From: JBCCSZ01 sp039199225
GTDB lineage: Bacteria > Bacteroidota > Bacteroidia > Chitinophagales > Saprospiraceae
Length of the DNA stretch: 54,335 nt
Assembly (NCBI GenBank): GCA_039199225.1
Contig: JBCCSZ010000006.1
Location: 1 to 54,335 of the forward strand
Direction of reading: 5' to 3'
The number at the start of each line of letters is the position of its first letter. Position 1 is the first letter of the stretch. The notes beneath the pieces are model-generated. The model made no database searches. It was given only the letters and a program-made list of their open reading frames with translations, and was not told where the DNA came from. Both the position numbers and the translations under genes were made by a program. Of the stretch, positions 34,245-42,506 are shown piece by piece.

Positions 34245-35144
34245 ATGTCGTTTCAAGAATGGGAAGCCCGCGGAAAATACTACGATGTATTCGGGCATAA
34301 AGTTTTTGCAGTTGAGGCTGGACAAGGGGAAGAAACCATTGTCGTTTTGCATGGCTATCCAACTTGCAGTTATGACTATTTGAAAGTCTTGCCTTTGTTG
34401 AGTCAAAATCACCGAGTGGTGGTCCACGATCACTTGGGTTTTGGGCTGTCCGATAAGCCAATCAATTATTCTTACTCTTTGATAGAACAGGCCGACATTG
34501 CGTTGGAACTCTGGCGGCAGCTCGGAATTGAAAAGGCGCACGTATTGGCGCATGACTACGGCACCAGCGTTGCCACAGAACTCATCGCTCGCCGAGCCAG
34601 GGGTGTGGAGCCAATGAACATACAGAGCAGTATTCTCAGCAATGGGAGCATGCTCATCCATTTGTCCCAACTCCGCCCCATCCAAAAATTGCTTAAAAAC
34701 CACCGTTGGGGGCCGATCGTGGCACAGCTTAGCACCGAAAAAATATTCCTTCGAAACATGCGGAAAATCTGGGGCGACCCTGATAAGATTGATCTGACGG
34801 AGTTGAAAATACTTTGGCAAATGCTGCTGCACAAAGACGGCCGCAAGGTGCTTTCCCAGCTCACGCAGTACATCAATGAACGCTATCGGTTTTGGCACCG
34901 ATGGGTCGGCAGCCTGTATGCCTGTGACCTGCCGATTCACATCCTTTGGGCTACAGAAGACCCGGTGGCTGTAGTCGCTATGGCCCATGAGTTGCACAAA
35001 AATATTGATGGCAGCAGTTGTCAATTATTGGAAGGAGTCGGCCACTATCCCATGATCGAAGCGCCCCAACAATGGGCTGGTGGCGTACTTGATTTTATTG
35101 CCTTTATTAACAAAGAAAATCTGAATCATAAAAAGGAGTTATAA
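34245..35144 (+). CDS. Alpha/beta hydrolase, haloalkane dehalogenase/epoxide hydrolase-like
   Basis: 299 residues. The oxyanion-hole motif is 'LHGYPTCSYDY'. The nucleophile elbow 'LAHDYGTSVA' carries Asp, not Ser, which is the rule in dehalogenases and epoxide hydrolases. The catalytic His is in 'GVGHYPMIEAP', and an acid residue lies near 'WATEDPVAVV'. A helical cap domain occupies about 130-220. The ATG at 34245 is preceded by an A/G-rich stretch. An overlapping open frame of 320 codons on the minus strand is only its shadow. The substrate is unknown. Confidence 0.88.
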   Translation: MSFQEWEARGKYYDVFGHKVFAVEAGQGEETIVVLHGYPTCSYDYLKVLPLLSQNHRVVVHDHLGFGLSDKPINYSYSLIEQADIALELWRQLGIEKAHVLAHDYGTSVATELIARRARGVEPMNIQSSILSNGSMLIHLSQLRPIQKLLKNHRWGPIVAQLSTEKIFLRNMRKIWGDPDKIDLTELKILWQMLLHKDGRKVLSQLTQYINERYRFWHRWVGSLYACDLPIHILWATEDPVAVVAMAHELHKNIDGSSCQLLEGVGHYPMIEAPQQWAGGVLDFIAFINKENLNHKKEL

Positions 35145-35180
35145 AAGAAATACTTTTCATCATCAAGACCTAAAAGTAAC

Positions 35181-35615
35181 ATGAAGATTCGATTTTTTAT
35201 GCCCCTGCCACTCCTATTTGCTTTTTGCCTTTCTGCCATTGCTCAAGACGCACCAACAAAGGCCCAATATGAAAGAGAAACCATTTATCTAAACCTCAGC
35301 AAGTACTACAAAAACGGAGAAGAATTTAAGCGAGGAGGGCTTGTAGCCAAAAATCTCAAGCTGGAACTGGCCAAGAGCGAAGCGGCCATGAAATCCTACA
35401 GGCAATTTAAAGCCAATCGGGTGGCAGGTCTGATTTTCTCACTCACTGGCTTGGGAATGGCCCTGACGGCTCCGGCCCTTGACAATACCAGCCTCCAAGG
35501 CGCTTTCCTCGGTGGTGGGTTGGTGCTGTCAATATTTTCGCTGCCCTTCAGCGGCCGTGCCGAGCGGAATTTGCAGAAAGCTGTTTGGGAGCACAATCGG
35601 GACATTTTGTTTTGA
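35181..35615 (+). CDS. Small exported or membrane protein of unknown function
   Basis: 144 residues. A signal peptide ends near 'LSAIAQ'. A charged helical segment ('YKNGEEFKRGGLVAKNLKLE') is followed by two hydrophobic stretches ('VAGLIFSLTGLGMALTAPAL' and 'GAFLGGGLVLSIFSLPF') and a charged end. I do not recognise the family. It starts 37 bp after the hydrolase gene and may be co-transcribed with it. Confidence 0.7.
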   Translation: MKIRFFMPLPLLFAFCLSAIAQDAPTKAQYERETIYLNLSKYYKNGEEFKRGGLVAKNLKLELAKSEAAMKSYRQFKANRVAGLIFSLTGLGMALTAPALDNTSLQGAFLGGGLVLSIFSLPFSGRAERNLQKAVWEHNRDILF

Positions 35616-35648
35616 AAAACAGTAGGCCCCGATGTGCTGGCTGGCCTA
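35615..35648 (-). terminator. Terminator of the RiPP operon
   Basis: TAGGCC (35623-35628) and GGCCTA (35643-35648). On the minus strand the stem is followed by CTG and five T (35615-35619). It lies just after the exporter stop and abuts the convergent gene's stop codon. Confidence 0.6.
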
Positions 35649-35662
35649 TGCGAGTACACCAC

Positions 35663-37858
35663 CTAACTCCCAAGCTCTAATTGGTTCTTGATCAGATTAT
35701 AGTAGTAACCGTGATTCATGGACAATTCGAAGTGCGAGCCGTATTCCACGACTTCTCCCTTGTCCAATACAATGATTTGATCGGCATCTTGTACTGTACT
35801 CAGACGGTGGGCAATCACCACCACTGTTTTTCCTTCCATGAAGGTCTGTAAATTGTCGACAATCATTTTTTCATTGGCCGCATCGAGGGCGCTGGTGGCT
35901 TCATCGAAAAATAAGAAATCGGGATTTTTATAGACGGCACGGGCAATGAGGAGACGCTGTTTTTGGCCGCCGCTCAAATCCAGCCCAGCCTGCCCGATTT
36001 TTGTATGGTAGTTCAAAACCAAGCCATCGACGAACTCGTTGATACAAGCAATTTTTGCTGCCCAGCGGACGCGTTCTAGATTTGGGACCTTGTCTCCTAG
36101 GGCAATGTTGCTGGCAATGGTTCCACTGTAGATAAATCCATCCTGCATGACCACCCCACAATTGCTTCGAAAATAATCTGCGTTGATGGTCGACAAGCCC
36201 ACTTCGTCTATTTTTATGCTGCCACGGGTGGGGTTGTAAAATTTCAGCAGCAATTTCATCAAGGTTGTTTTACCACTGCCACTGGCACCGACGATGGCCG
36301 TTTTCTTACCAATAGGGATGTGGATGTTCAGATTCTTCAGAACGTAAGGACTGTTCATCCCCTGGTACTTGAAATACAGCTTCTTGATTTCGATGGAATC
36401 ACAGAATTTATTGATCCGCTTCTTCTCGGAATCTTCATCCTCTTTGCGCTGAATTTCGTCCATCCGATCAAAAGACAACTTGGCATCTTGTGCACCCAGG
36501 AAAAACATCACCAGATCGTCGACAGGACCGGAAAGCTGGCCGACAATGTAACTGATACTCATCAGTATCCCCAGCGACATCATATCCTGGATGACAAAAT
36601 AGGAGCATAAAAAGGTTATGAGAATGTTCTTGACCTGCGTAATCATATTGACCCCCAGGAGTTGTTGTTGATTCAAATTGAGCGCCTTGATTTTTAGTTT
36701 GTACAGCTTCTCCTGAACGTTCTGCCATTCCTCTACCTTGACATCTTGTGCGCTGTTGATTTTAATTTCTGGCATACCCGTTACCAATTCGTACAAATTA
36801 TTTTGATCTTGGTATTGAAGGGAAAAGCGGCTGTAGTCCAAAAACTTTCGGCGCTCCAAAAACTGCCACATCCAAGCAACAGAGGCCAATGTCAAGACCA
36901 AAAAGATACCAAACACCATACTGTTGTAGTAAAACAAAAGAACGGAAAGTACGATCAAACTCAACATAGAAAAGATGCTACTCAGCACCTTATAGCTGAT
37001 GAAGTTTTCGATTTTATTTTGGTCTTCCACTCTTTGAAGAATATCCGTATGGAGCTTGGTATCGAAAAAACCTATAGGAAGTCGGATCAATTTCTTGATA
37101 AAGTTGGCAATAATATCGATGCTGATTTTCATACTCACCCGAATCAGTACAATGCCCCTGACCCAATCAAGCACCCCTTTTCCGACAAAGAGCATCAGTT
37201 GAGCTAATAGAATGACCCAAACAAAATTCATGTCTTTGGCCATTACACCATCGTCGATGAGTTTTTGCATTAGAACAGGAAATACCCAGGTAATGGCAGC
37301 CGTGATCAATAGCGTCACAGCGACTCCGCCCAGTGTTCGCTTGTGGCTGGTCAGGTAGTGGACCAAAAAATTCCAACTCCGCTTCCAGTGGGAATGAATG
37401 GGTATTTTGGGTTGGATGGCTGTAAAGTCTTCAGACGGCTGGATAATCATGGCGATGCCTCTGCCATCTTGTGGGTTCCAATCTTTGACGAATTGTTCTT
37501 CTGTCAATTTGATTTTCCCAAATCCTGGATCGGCAATCAGGAAGGCATCTTTTCTATTTTTTTTAATCTCGTAGAGTACAACAAAATGTTCCTGCCGCCA
37601 GTGCAATATACAAGGCAGCGGAACTTCTTCCTTTAAAGTTTGAAGATCAACCTTGACCGTTCCATTGTCCAATCCGATGGCAGACGCTCCCCTGCTGACA
37701 TCCCGCAAAGATACCCCCAGACGTGTCACGCCACACAATTCCCGCAACTCTTCCAAAGAATAGGGTTTACCAAAGTAAGTACTTACCATTCGAAGGCAGG
37801 ACGGACCACAATCGGTCTGCTCCAATTGCCGAAAAACAGGAAATTTATTTCTGCGCAT
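35663..37858 (-). CDS. Peptidase-containing ABC transporter (C39 bacteriocin-type exporter)
   Basis: 731 residues. An N-terminal C39 peptidase domain has Gln11, Cys17 ('EQTDCGPSCLRM'), His in 'QEHFVVLYE' and Asp in 'IADPGFG', so it appears catalytically complete. About six membrane helices (170-440) follow. The ABC domain has Walker A 'GASGSGKTTLMKLL', signature 'LSGGQKQRL' and Walker B 'FLFFDEATSALD'. These exporters cut the leader after a Gly-Gly pair and pump the peptide across the inner membrane. The gene is 8 bp downstream of the radical SAM gene and serves the precursor encoded at 39237-39437. Confidence 0.95.
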   Translation of the reverse strand: MRRNKFPVFRQLEQTDCGPSCLRMVSTYFGKPYSLEELRELCGVTRLGVSLRDVSRGASAIGLDNGTVKVDLQTLKEEVPLPCILHWRQEHFVVLYEIKKNRKDAFLIADPGFGKIKLTEEQFVKDWNPQDGRGIAMIIQPSEDFTAIQPKIPIHSHWKRSWNFLVHYLTSHKRTLGGVAVTLLITAAITWVFPVLMQKLIDDGVMAKDMNFVWVILLAQLMLFVGKGVLDWVRGIVLIRVSMKISIDIIANFIKKLIRLPIGFFDTKLHTDILQRVEDQNKIENFISYKVLSSIFSMLSLIVLSVLLFYYNSMVFGIFLVLTLASVAWMWQFLERRKFLDYSRFSLQYQDQNNLYELVTGMPEIKINSAQDVKVEEWQNVQEKLYKLKIKALNLNQQQLLGVNMITQVKNILITFLCSYFVIQDMMSLGILMSISYIVGQLSGPVDDLVMFFLGAQDAKLSFDRMDEIQRKEDEDSEKKRINKFCDSIEIKKLYFKYQGMNSPYVLKNLNIHIPIGKKTAIVGASGSGKTTLMKLLLKFYNPTRGSIKIDEVGLSTINADYFRSNCGVVMQDGFIYSGTIASNIALGDKVPNLERVRWAAKIACINEFVDGLVLNYHTKIGQAGLDLSGGQKQRLLIARAVYKNPDFLFFDEATSALDAANEKMIVDNLQTFMEGKTVVVIAHRLSTVQDADQIIVLDKGEVVEYGSHFELSMNHGYYYNLIKNQLELGS

Positions 37859-37866
37859 ATCGTTGA

Positions 37867-39168
37867 CTAATTTTCAGCTCGCATTCTAAATCTTTCCAAA
37901 ATCAATTCGTCTTTTTTGTGCTCATTAAAACCAAAGACGCAGTAATCTTCCTTTTTGTCTAGATGCTCATAAGCATGCTGCGAACAACCACCATTGCAGA
38001 TGGGCATGAGTTTGCATTCAAAACAAGGCGCATTGTGAAACTTAGCTGTTTGCCGACGTTCATACTCCTCTTTCCATTGAATGTATCCATCATTGGTTAA
38101 GATGCCCAGACTGTTTTCAGTCGTAAAATCCCGAGCTGTACATTTGAAAACTTCACCATTGTAGTTAAAGGTGGCACTGTTGCGTTTATCGGCATAACAA
38201 GAGTCACGTACATTGTTCAAATTGGTCGCTTTTGAACGGACCGAAAAACCAGCAGCACTGAATTTCTCCACCCCAGGTCGAGTAGATACATTCTCGTGAC
38301 CTTCATCTTGCCATACTTGATGAAAGTCTACCAGAATTTTCTTTTTAAACTCAACTTCCAAATCCGCAAAATCATCAGCAATTTCCATGCAGCTGAAAAA
38401 ATTGTCATTGGTATAGTTGATCCGCATGGTTACGCCTAAGCCATTGCGCACCAATAATTTGATATTCGAGATGATCTTTTCATACGATCCCTTTTCAGTA
38501 TTGACATAGCGGACTTTATTGTGAAATTCCTTATTACCATCCAGAGTAATCTGCATGCCTCCAACGTGATGATCTTTTAGAAAATCTATTTTTTCCTGAT
38601 CCAATAAATAGCCATTGGTTGTGAAGCTAGAGCGAAATTGAACATCGGAATCTTGAAATATCTTTTTTGCTCCTTTTAGTAAGGGTACGACTGCCTGGCG
38701 ATAATAAATAAGAGGTTCACCCCCAAAAAAAGCCATTGAAAAATGCTTCAGTTGAGGATTGTCGTTCTTTTGATTCTCTAGAAATCGCAATATCTTTTCA
38801 ATGATTGGCTCTTCCATTTTTGAACCAGCAATGTGTGTCTCGTAGCAATACCAACATTTGAAATTACAGCCCATCGTCGGATTGATGGTCAATAAGTAGG
38901 TCGAAGCATTGGAGTCTACCTCCAAGCTAAGTTTTTTAAGCTCCTCGATCTCATCTACCTGATTATTTAGAATAAAGCCGTGATCCAATAACTCCTTATA
39001 AAATCCAGGATGATAATTGACCAGCCCATTTATATCATTTTCGCCTTCGGCTGCCTCTAGTAATTCTTTCAGCAAGGGATTTACCAAAATAAAGTGATCA
39101 CTAAAAGAATTATACAGCAAGACATTATCGCCATATGGAAGAGTGGTATTAAATTTACTTGTCTTCAT
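37867..39168 (-). CDS. Radical SAM/SPASM peptide maturase
   Basis: 433 residues. A leader-binding-like N-terminal region (about 1-90) precedes the radical SAM core with the [4Fe-4S] motif Cys101-x3-Cys105-x2-Cys108 ('GCNFKCWYCYE') and 'MAFFGGEPLIYY'. The C-terminal SPASM domain has cysteines in 'DSCYADKRNS', 'GEVFKCTARDF' and 'APCFECKLMPICNGGCSQ', enough to bind two auxiliary clusters. SPASM enzymes introduce thioether, C-C or C-O links into ribosomal peptides. It lies between the precursor and exporter genes. The bond type formed here cannot be read from sequence. Confidence 0.93.
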   Translation of the reverse strand: MKTSKFNTTLPYGDNVLLYNSFSDHFILVNPLLKELLEAAEGENDINGLVNYHPGFYKELLDHGFILNNQVDEIEELKKLSLEVDSNASTYLLTINPTMGCNFKCWYCYETHIAGSKMEEPIIEKILRFLENQKNDNPQLKHFSMAFFGGEPLIYYRQAVVPLLKGAKKIFQDSDVQFRSSFTTNGYLLDQEKIDFLKDHHVGGMQITLDGNKEFHNKVRYVNTEKGSYEKIISNIKLLVRNGLGVTMRINYTNDNFFSCMEIADDFADLEVEFKKKILVDFHQVWQDEGHENVSTRPGVEKFSAAGFSVRSKATNLNNVRDSCYADKRNSATFNYNGEVFKCTARDFTTENSLGILTNDGYIQWKEEYERRQTAKFHNAPCFECKLMPICNGGCSQHAYEHLDKKEDYCVFGFNEHKKDELILERFRMRAEN

Positions 39169-39186
39169 AAGTTAACTTTTTAGATC

Positions 39187-39225
39187 ATAAAACAGCACCG
39201 AACACTACTGGTGATCGATGCTGTT
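39187..39225 (-). terminator. Attenuator-like hairpin between precursor and maturase genes
   Basis: AACAGCA (39191-39197) pairs with TGCTGTT (39219-39225), extended inward by CGA/TCG past one mismatch. On the minus strand the stem runs into TTTT. In the 68-bp gap it could let most transcripts end after the precursor gene. Confidence 0.6.
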
Positions 39226-39236
39226 GGCATTTTCAA

Positions 39237-39437
39237 TTATCTTCCACCACAACCAGAGACGCAGTTACCGCCATCACAGTTGTTGGTACAACCATCGTTC
39301 GATGTATCATCGTGAAAAAGGGAACGGTGTACAGAGGCAAATCCACCTTGCAGTTGTCCCATTTTGTTTTCTTCTACGGATTCGAGTTTGCTCAAGATAG
39401 CTTTCAGATCTTTTTTCATCTTACTAAAATTTTGCAT
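39237..39437 (-). CDS. RiPP precursor peptide with double-glycine leader and four-cysteine core
   Basis: 66 residues. The leader is amphipathic and charged ('LKAILSKLESVEENKMGQLQ') and ends in Gly31-Gly32, the classic C39 cleavage site. The 34-residue core starts 'FASVHRSLFHDD' and ends in a Gly/Asn/Cys-rich part with cysteines at 50, 54, 59 and 63 (spacing 3-4-3 residues). The genes for a radical SAM/SPASM maturase and a C39 exporter follow on the same strand. Cysteine thioether links (sacti- or ranthipeptide-like) are the likely modification. The precursor does not match a characterised peptide that I know. Confidence 0.9.
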   Translation of the reverse strand: MQNFSKMKKDLKAILSKLESVEENKMGQLQGGFASVHRSLFHDDTSNDGCTNNCDGGNCVSGCGGR

Positions 39438-39723
39438 TAATGCCTACTCTATTTTAAAAGGCTTTTCGGCATCCGCCTTGAGGAAAAAATATAACACAAA
39501 GGAGCTCCATTGACGTTTTGCTACACCCATTTCTCAATCAAAATAGGCATAGGTTGGAATGAGCGAGTGGTGCCATCACACCACCCGATCCAATCAGCAT
39601 TCTAAAAAAAATCATTACCAGACCTGCAGCGCCGCTTGAATCAACGGTCTGCCAATCGAGTACTTGGGTCTTAAAAAATGGTCACTTCCAATAGCACAAA
39701 GCAAAGGTGACCCAGACTCCGGT

Positions 39724-42123
39724 TTACTGCCGAAGTCTGGATTTCTCTCCACCATCGGTAGAGTATTCCATCCGCTTTTTACGGAAGGATTTCCCCACCT
39801 TAAAATTGTAGAATAAAAAGATTTGAAATTTGCGGGATTGAAACAACTCCCGAACAGTAATCTGCTCTTCGGAGTCGACCAATACAGCATTATTATTTTG
39901 GGTGCGAAAAATGTCTAAAGCGCCAAGGCTCACTCGTAATTTTTGGTTAAAAAATGTTTGACTGACCTTGGCATCGACTTGCCAGAAAGCGTTGTAAATG
40001 CGGTTTCCGTACAATTCTTTGGTACTGTATCGAGCGGATAAGCTGGCTCGTAAGCCGTTTTTCAGACTCAGATTGTTATTCCACTTGAATCCGAGTGTCC
40101 CCCTGCTTTCATCAACAATATCAGATACATAACTCTTGTGTAATGCAAACAGATAAAATTGGGTTCTCAGATGTTTTTTCACCAACTGGAATGGCAAGCT
40201 CAGGCTTGCGCCATAAATATCTCGCTCTGCTATATTTTGGGTTTGATAGATAGCTGTTTCCTGATCGGGCAGTAAGACCCGATTGATGATGTCTTCTGTA
40301 TTTCGACGATACAATCTCAAGGAATACTTATTCAAAAAGGTGTAGCCCAGTTCGATCGTACTCGTATATTCTGGCAACAGCAATGGATTGCCTTTGGAGA
40401 CAGTAAATTCACTGAGCGCATATTCAAATGGATTGAGGGCTTCGTAGCTTGGTCTGCGAATTTTCCGGTTGGCAGCGGCCGACAGAGTATGTCGCTTTTT
40501 CTCGTCCACAACCCAACTCAAAAATGCACTGGGAAACCAATTGGTGAACCTCCGCTTGAAATCATTTTCTTGGGTTTGGGTGACGCCCTCAATATCAGAT
40601 TCCTCCATTCGCAATCCAAACTTATACTGCAGACGCTTAATAGAACCAGCATAATTTAAATAGGCTGCCATGATGGATTCCGTGTATCGAAACTCGTCGG
40701 TCCGCTTAGGATTTACAACAAACTCACCATTCAATTTATCCTTTTCTACTAAGTCATTATTGATCTCACTGGAATTGTACTTTACCCCTGCTTGAAAAAC
40801 CCCACCCGCTGCAAACCGATGCTGATAATCAATTTTTCCTGCAAAGATTTTCGACAATTGTTCTATTTCATTTCGTGTGGTATTGTTTTGTAAAAAACGG
40901 CCATCGTCAGCAAAGTAATCCGAAGCATACAAACCTTCGGTTTCATTGTCGTTGTCCACATAATCCAACAAAACTTTCAAATTCGATCCTAGGGAATCTG
41001 TCAGCCAACGATAATTGAGGGATGTTCCTTGGTATACATTAATTGATTTACTCTCATACAATCCATCGATTTCGGATTGGGACTTATTTTGCAATAAAGT
41101 GGATTGTGCATCGGTATCGAATTCATTGCGATTGTAGGTGCGAACGTATTCGAAGTTGAGGTTGTGTGAGGGGTTAAAATCGTAATCTGCCCCCAGGCGG
41201 ACCTGGTTGTTGTTTACCTCCCTTTTGGTGTAGGTATCTGTGGCCAGATCAAACTGGGTGGCAGGATTGAGACGGGTTTCCAGGGCATCGGTAAAGTTGT
41301 TTCGCTCGAATATGTAGAAATTTGCTGTCGTAGTGAGTTTACCGGTTTTGTAGTTGGAAAAAATACCCGTACTGGTTTCTGGAAATTCTCCTTGCTCATA
41401 GCCAGCGAATAACCTGGCGTTGTAGCCGTCCAAAAACTTCTTACGCATGATAATATTGACCAGCCCGGCTTCCGTATCGGCATCGAATTCAGAACCGGGA
41501 ATGGAAACGACCTCAATACGAGCAATCTGCCGACCGTCCAAACCCGCCAAATAGCTCTGCAATTGTGCGCCACCAAGCTGTAACAACTTGCCATTGACCA
41601 TCACCCGCGCGCCGCGCCGACCATTGATGCGAATTTCGCCATTGCTCTCAATCCACACGGAGGGCGTCGTTTCCAAAACCTCAAAAGCAGAATGAATCCC
41701 TGTCAAAAATGAAGTATCGACATGGTAGATCAGTCGATCGGCTTTTTGCTCGATGGTCGGCCTTTTGCTTGTGACCGTCACCTCATCCAACAATTTAGCA
41801 GAAGCGATCAAGGTATATTTTTTCACTCCTGCGGAGGGTGCCGCCACGGCTGCCTCCAAAACCAGTTGCTCGTATCCAACAGAGCTGATCTGGACTTGGT
41901 AAAGCTGCTCACAATCGACCGATAACGCGAAATGTCCCCTTGCATCCGTGATGCCTCCTGTTACAAAAGCATCGTCTAGATACACACCTACGTTGACATA
42001 CTGCATCGGAACGGCCTGCTCGTCTTGTATCTGCCCTTGCAACACACAAACCTTCTGTCCGCTCGCAACGGCCAGATGAAACACAATGGCAAAATAGACT
42101 AAGCAGATAGATTTAAAATACAT
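39724..42123 (-). CDS. Outer-membrane beta-barrel protein, TonB-dependent-receptor-like
   Basis: 799 residues. Signal peptide (ends near 'AVASGQ'), a CarboxypepD_reg-like Ig domain ('LQGQIQDEQAVPMQYVNVGV'), a plug ('FEVLETTPSVWIESNGEIRI', 'VMVNGKLLQLGG') and a C-terminal OMP_b-brl_3 barrel. It is on the same strand as, and 286 bp upstream of, the RiPP precursor gene. No clear terminator separates them, but nor is there proof of co-transcription. It might move the mature peptide or a nutrient across the outer membrane, or be unrelated. Confidence 0.88.
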   Translation of the reverse strand: MYFKSICLVYFAIVFHLAVASGQKVCVLQGQIQDEQAVPMQYVNVGVYLDDAFVTGGITDARGHFALSVDCEQLYQVQISSVGYEQLVLEAAVAAPSAGVKKYTLIASAKLLDEVTVTSKRPTIEQKADRLIYHVDTSFLTGIHSAFEVLETTPSVWIESNGEIRINGRRGARVMVNGKLLQLGGAQLQSYLAGLDGRQIARIEVVSIPGSEFDADTEAGLVNIIMRKKFLDGYNARLFAGYEQGEFPETSTGIFSNYKTGKLTTTANFYIFERNNFTDALETRLNPATQFDLATDTYTKREVNNNQVRLGADYDFNPSHNLNFEYVRTYNRNEFDTDAQSTLLQNKSQSEIDGLYESKSINVYQGTSLNYRWLTDSLGSNLKVLLDYVDNDNETEGLYASDYFADDGRFLQNNTTRNEIEQLSKIFAGKIDYQHRFAAGGVFQAGVKYNSSEINNDLVEKDKLNGEFVVNPKRTDEFRYTESIMAAYLNYAGSIKRLQYKFGLRMEESDIEGVTQTQENDFKRRFTNWFPSAFLSWVVDEKKRHTLSAAANRKIRRPSYEALNPFEYALSEFTVSKGNPLLLPEYTSTIELGYTFLNKYSLRLYRRNTEDIINRVLLPDQETAIYQTQNIAERDIYGASLSLPFQLVKKHLRTQFYLFALHKSYVSDIVDESRGTLGFKWNNNLSLKNGLRASLSARYSTKELYGNRIYNAFWQVDAKVSQTFFNQKLRVSLGALDIFRTQNNNAVLVDSEEQITVRELFQSRKFQIFLFYNFKVGKSFRKKRMEYSTDGGEKSRLRQ

Positions 42124-42148
42124 CGATGAACGGCTTTTTGTTTGTTGA

Positions 42149-42427
42149 ATGTCTCTCTTAACAACGAAAGCAAACTGTCGAGCAGATACTTATCGTTTAT
42201 CCAAAGGGGAGGATCGAGTGAGTTGCCAGGCTAAAAAACGCCTCGCGCTTTTCAAGCATGTGGTTGTCCTGTCGTTTGTGTCAAACAACCTACCTGTAGA
42301 TGATTTTGTAAGGGCTTGGCTAACAATTCATTCTAAATATAAAGCTCGTTTACAGAAATTCGAGAAGCTAAAACAATTCATCGAAGACATTCTCATTGAT
42401 AGCCCATCTAAATTAAAAAATTCATAA
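42149..42427 (+). CDS. Possible small protein, hypothetical
   Basis: 92 residues, divergent from the outer-membrane receptor gene with only 25 bp between starts. The C-terminal half is predicted helical and basic ('WLTIHSKYKARLQKFEKLKQ'). No family is recognised and its body overlaps the region where the receptor promoter should lie. It may be a chance frame. Confidence 0.3.
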   Translation: MSLLTTKANCRADTYRLSKGEDRVSCQAKKRLALFKHVVVLSFVSNNLPVDDFVRAWLTIHSKYKARLQKFEKLKQFIEDILIDSPSKLKNS

Positions 42428-42446
42428 ATCACTAATAATCAGTGAT
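42428..42446. promoter_or_regulatory. Imperfect palindrome ATCACT-N7-AGTGAT
   Basis: ATCACTAATAATCAGTGAT, closely similar to the palindrome at 10517-10532 (ATCACTGATTATCAGT). It could be a shared protein-binding site or a short dispersed repeat. Confidence 0.4.
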
Positions 42447-42506
42447 AAATATTTCAAGAATGATCCGCCAGCTGATAGATATCTCCCTTCCTTCTTGTCA
42501 ATCCAT

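Noticed and set aside
34062..35024. 320-codon open frame on the minus strand
   Set aside because: It fully overlaps the alpha/beta hydrolase gene on the plus strand, which has a complete catalytic motif set. The minus frame has no recognisable domain.
39567..39584. GTGGTG/CACCAC hairpin after the outer-membrane barrel gene as a terminator
   Set aside because: Six pairs only and no U-tract on the minus strand.
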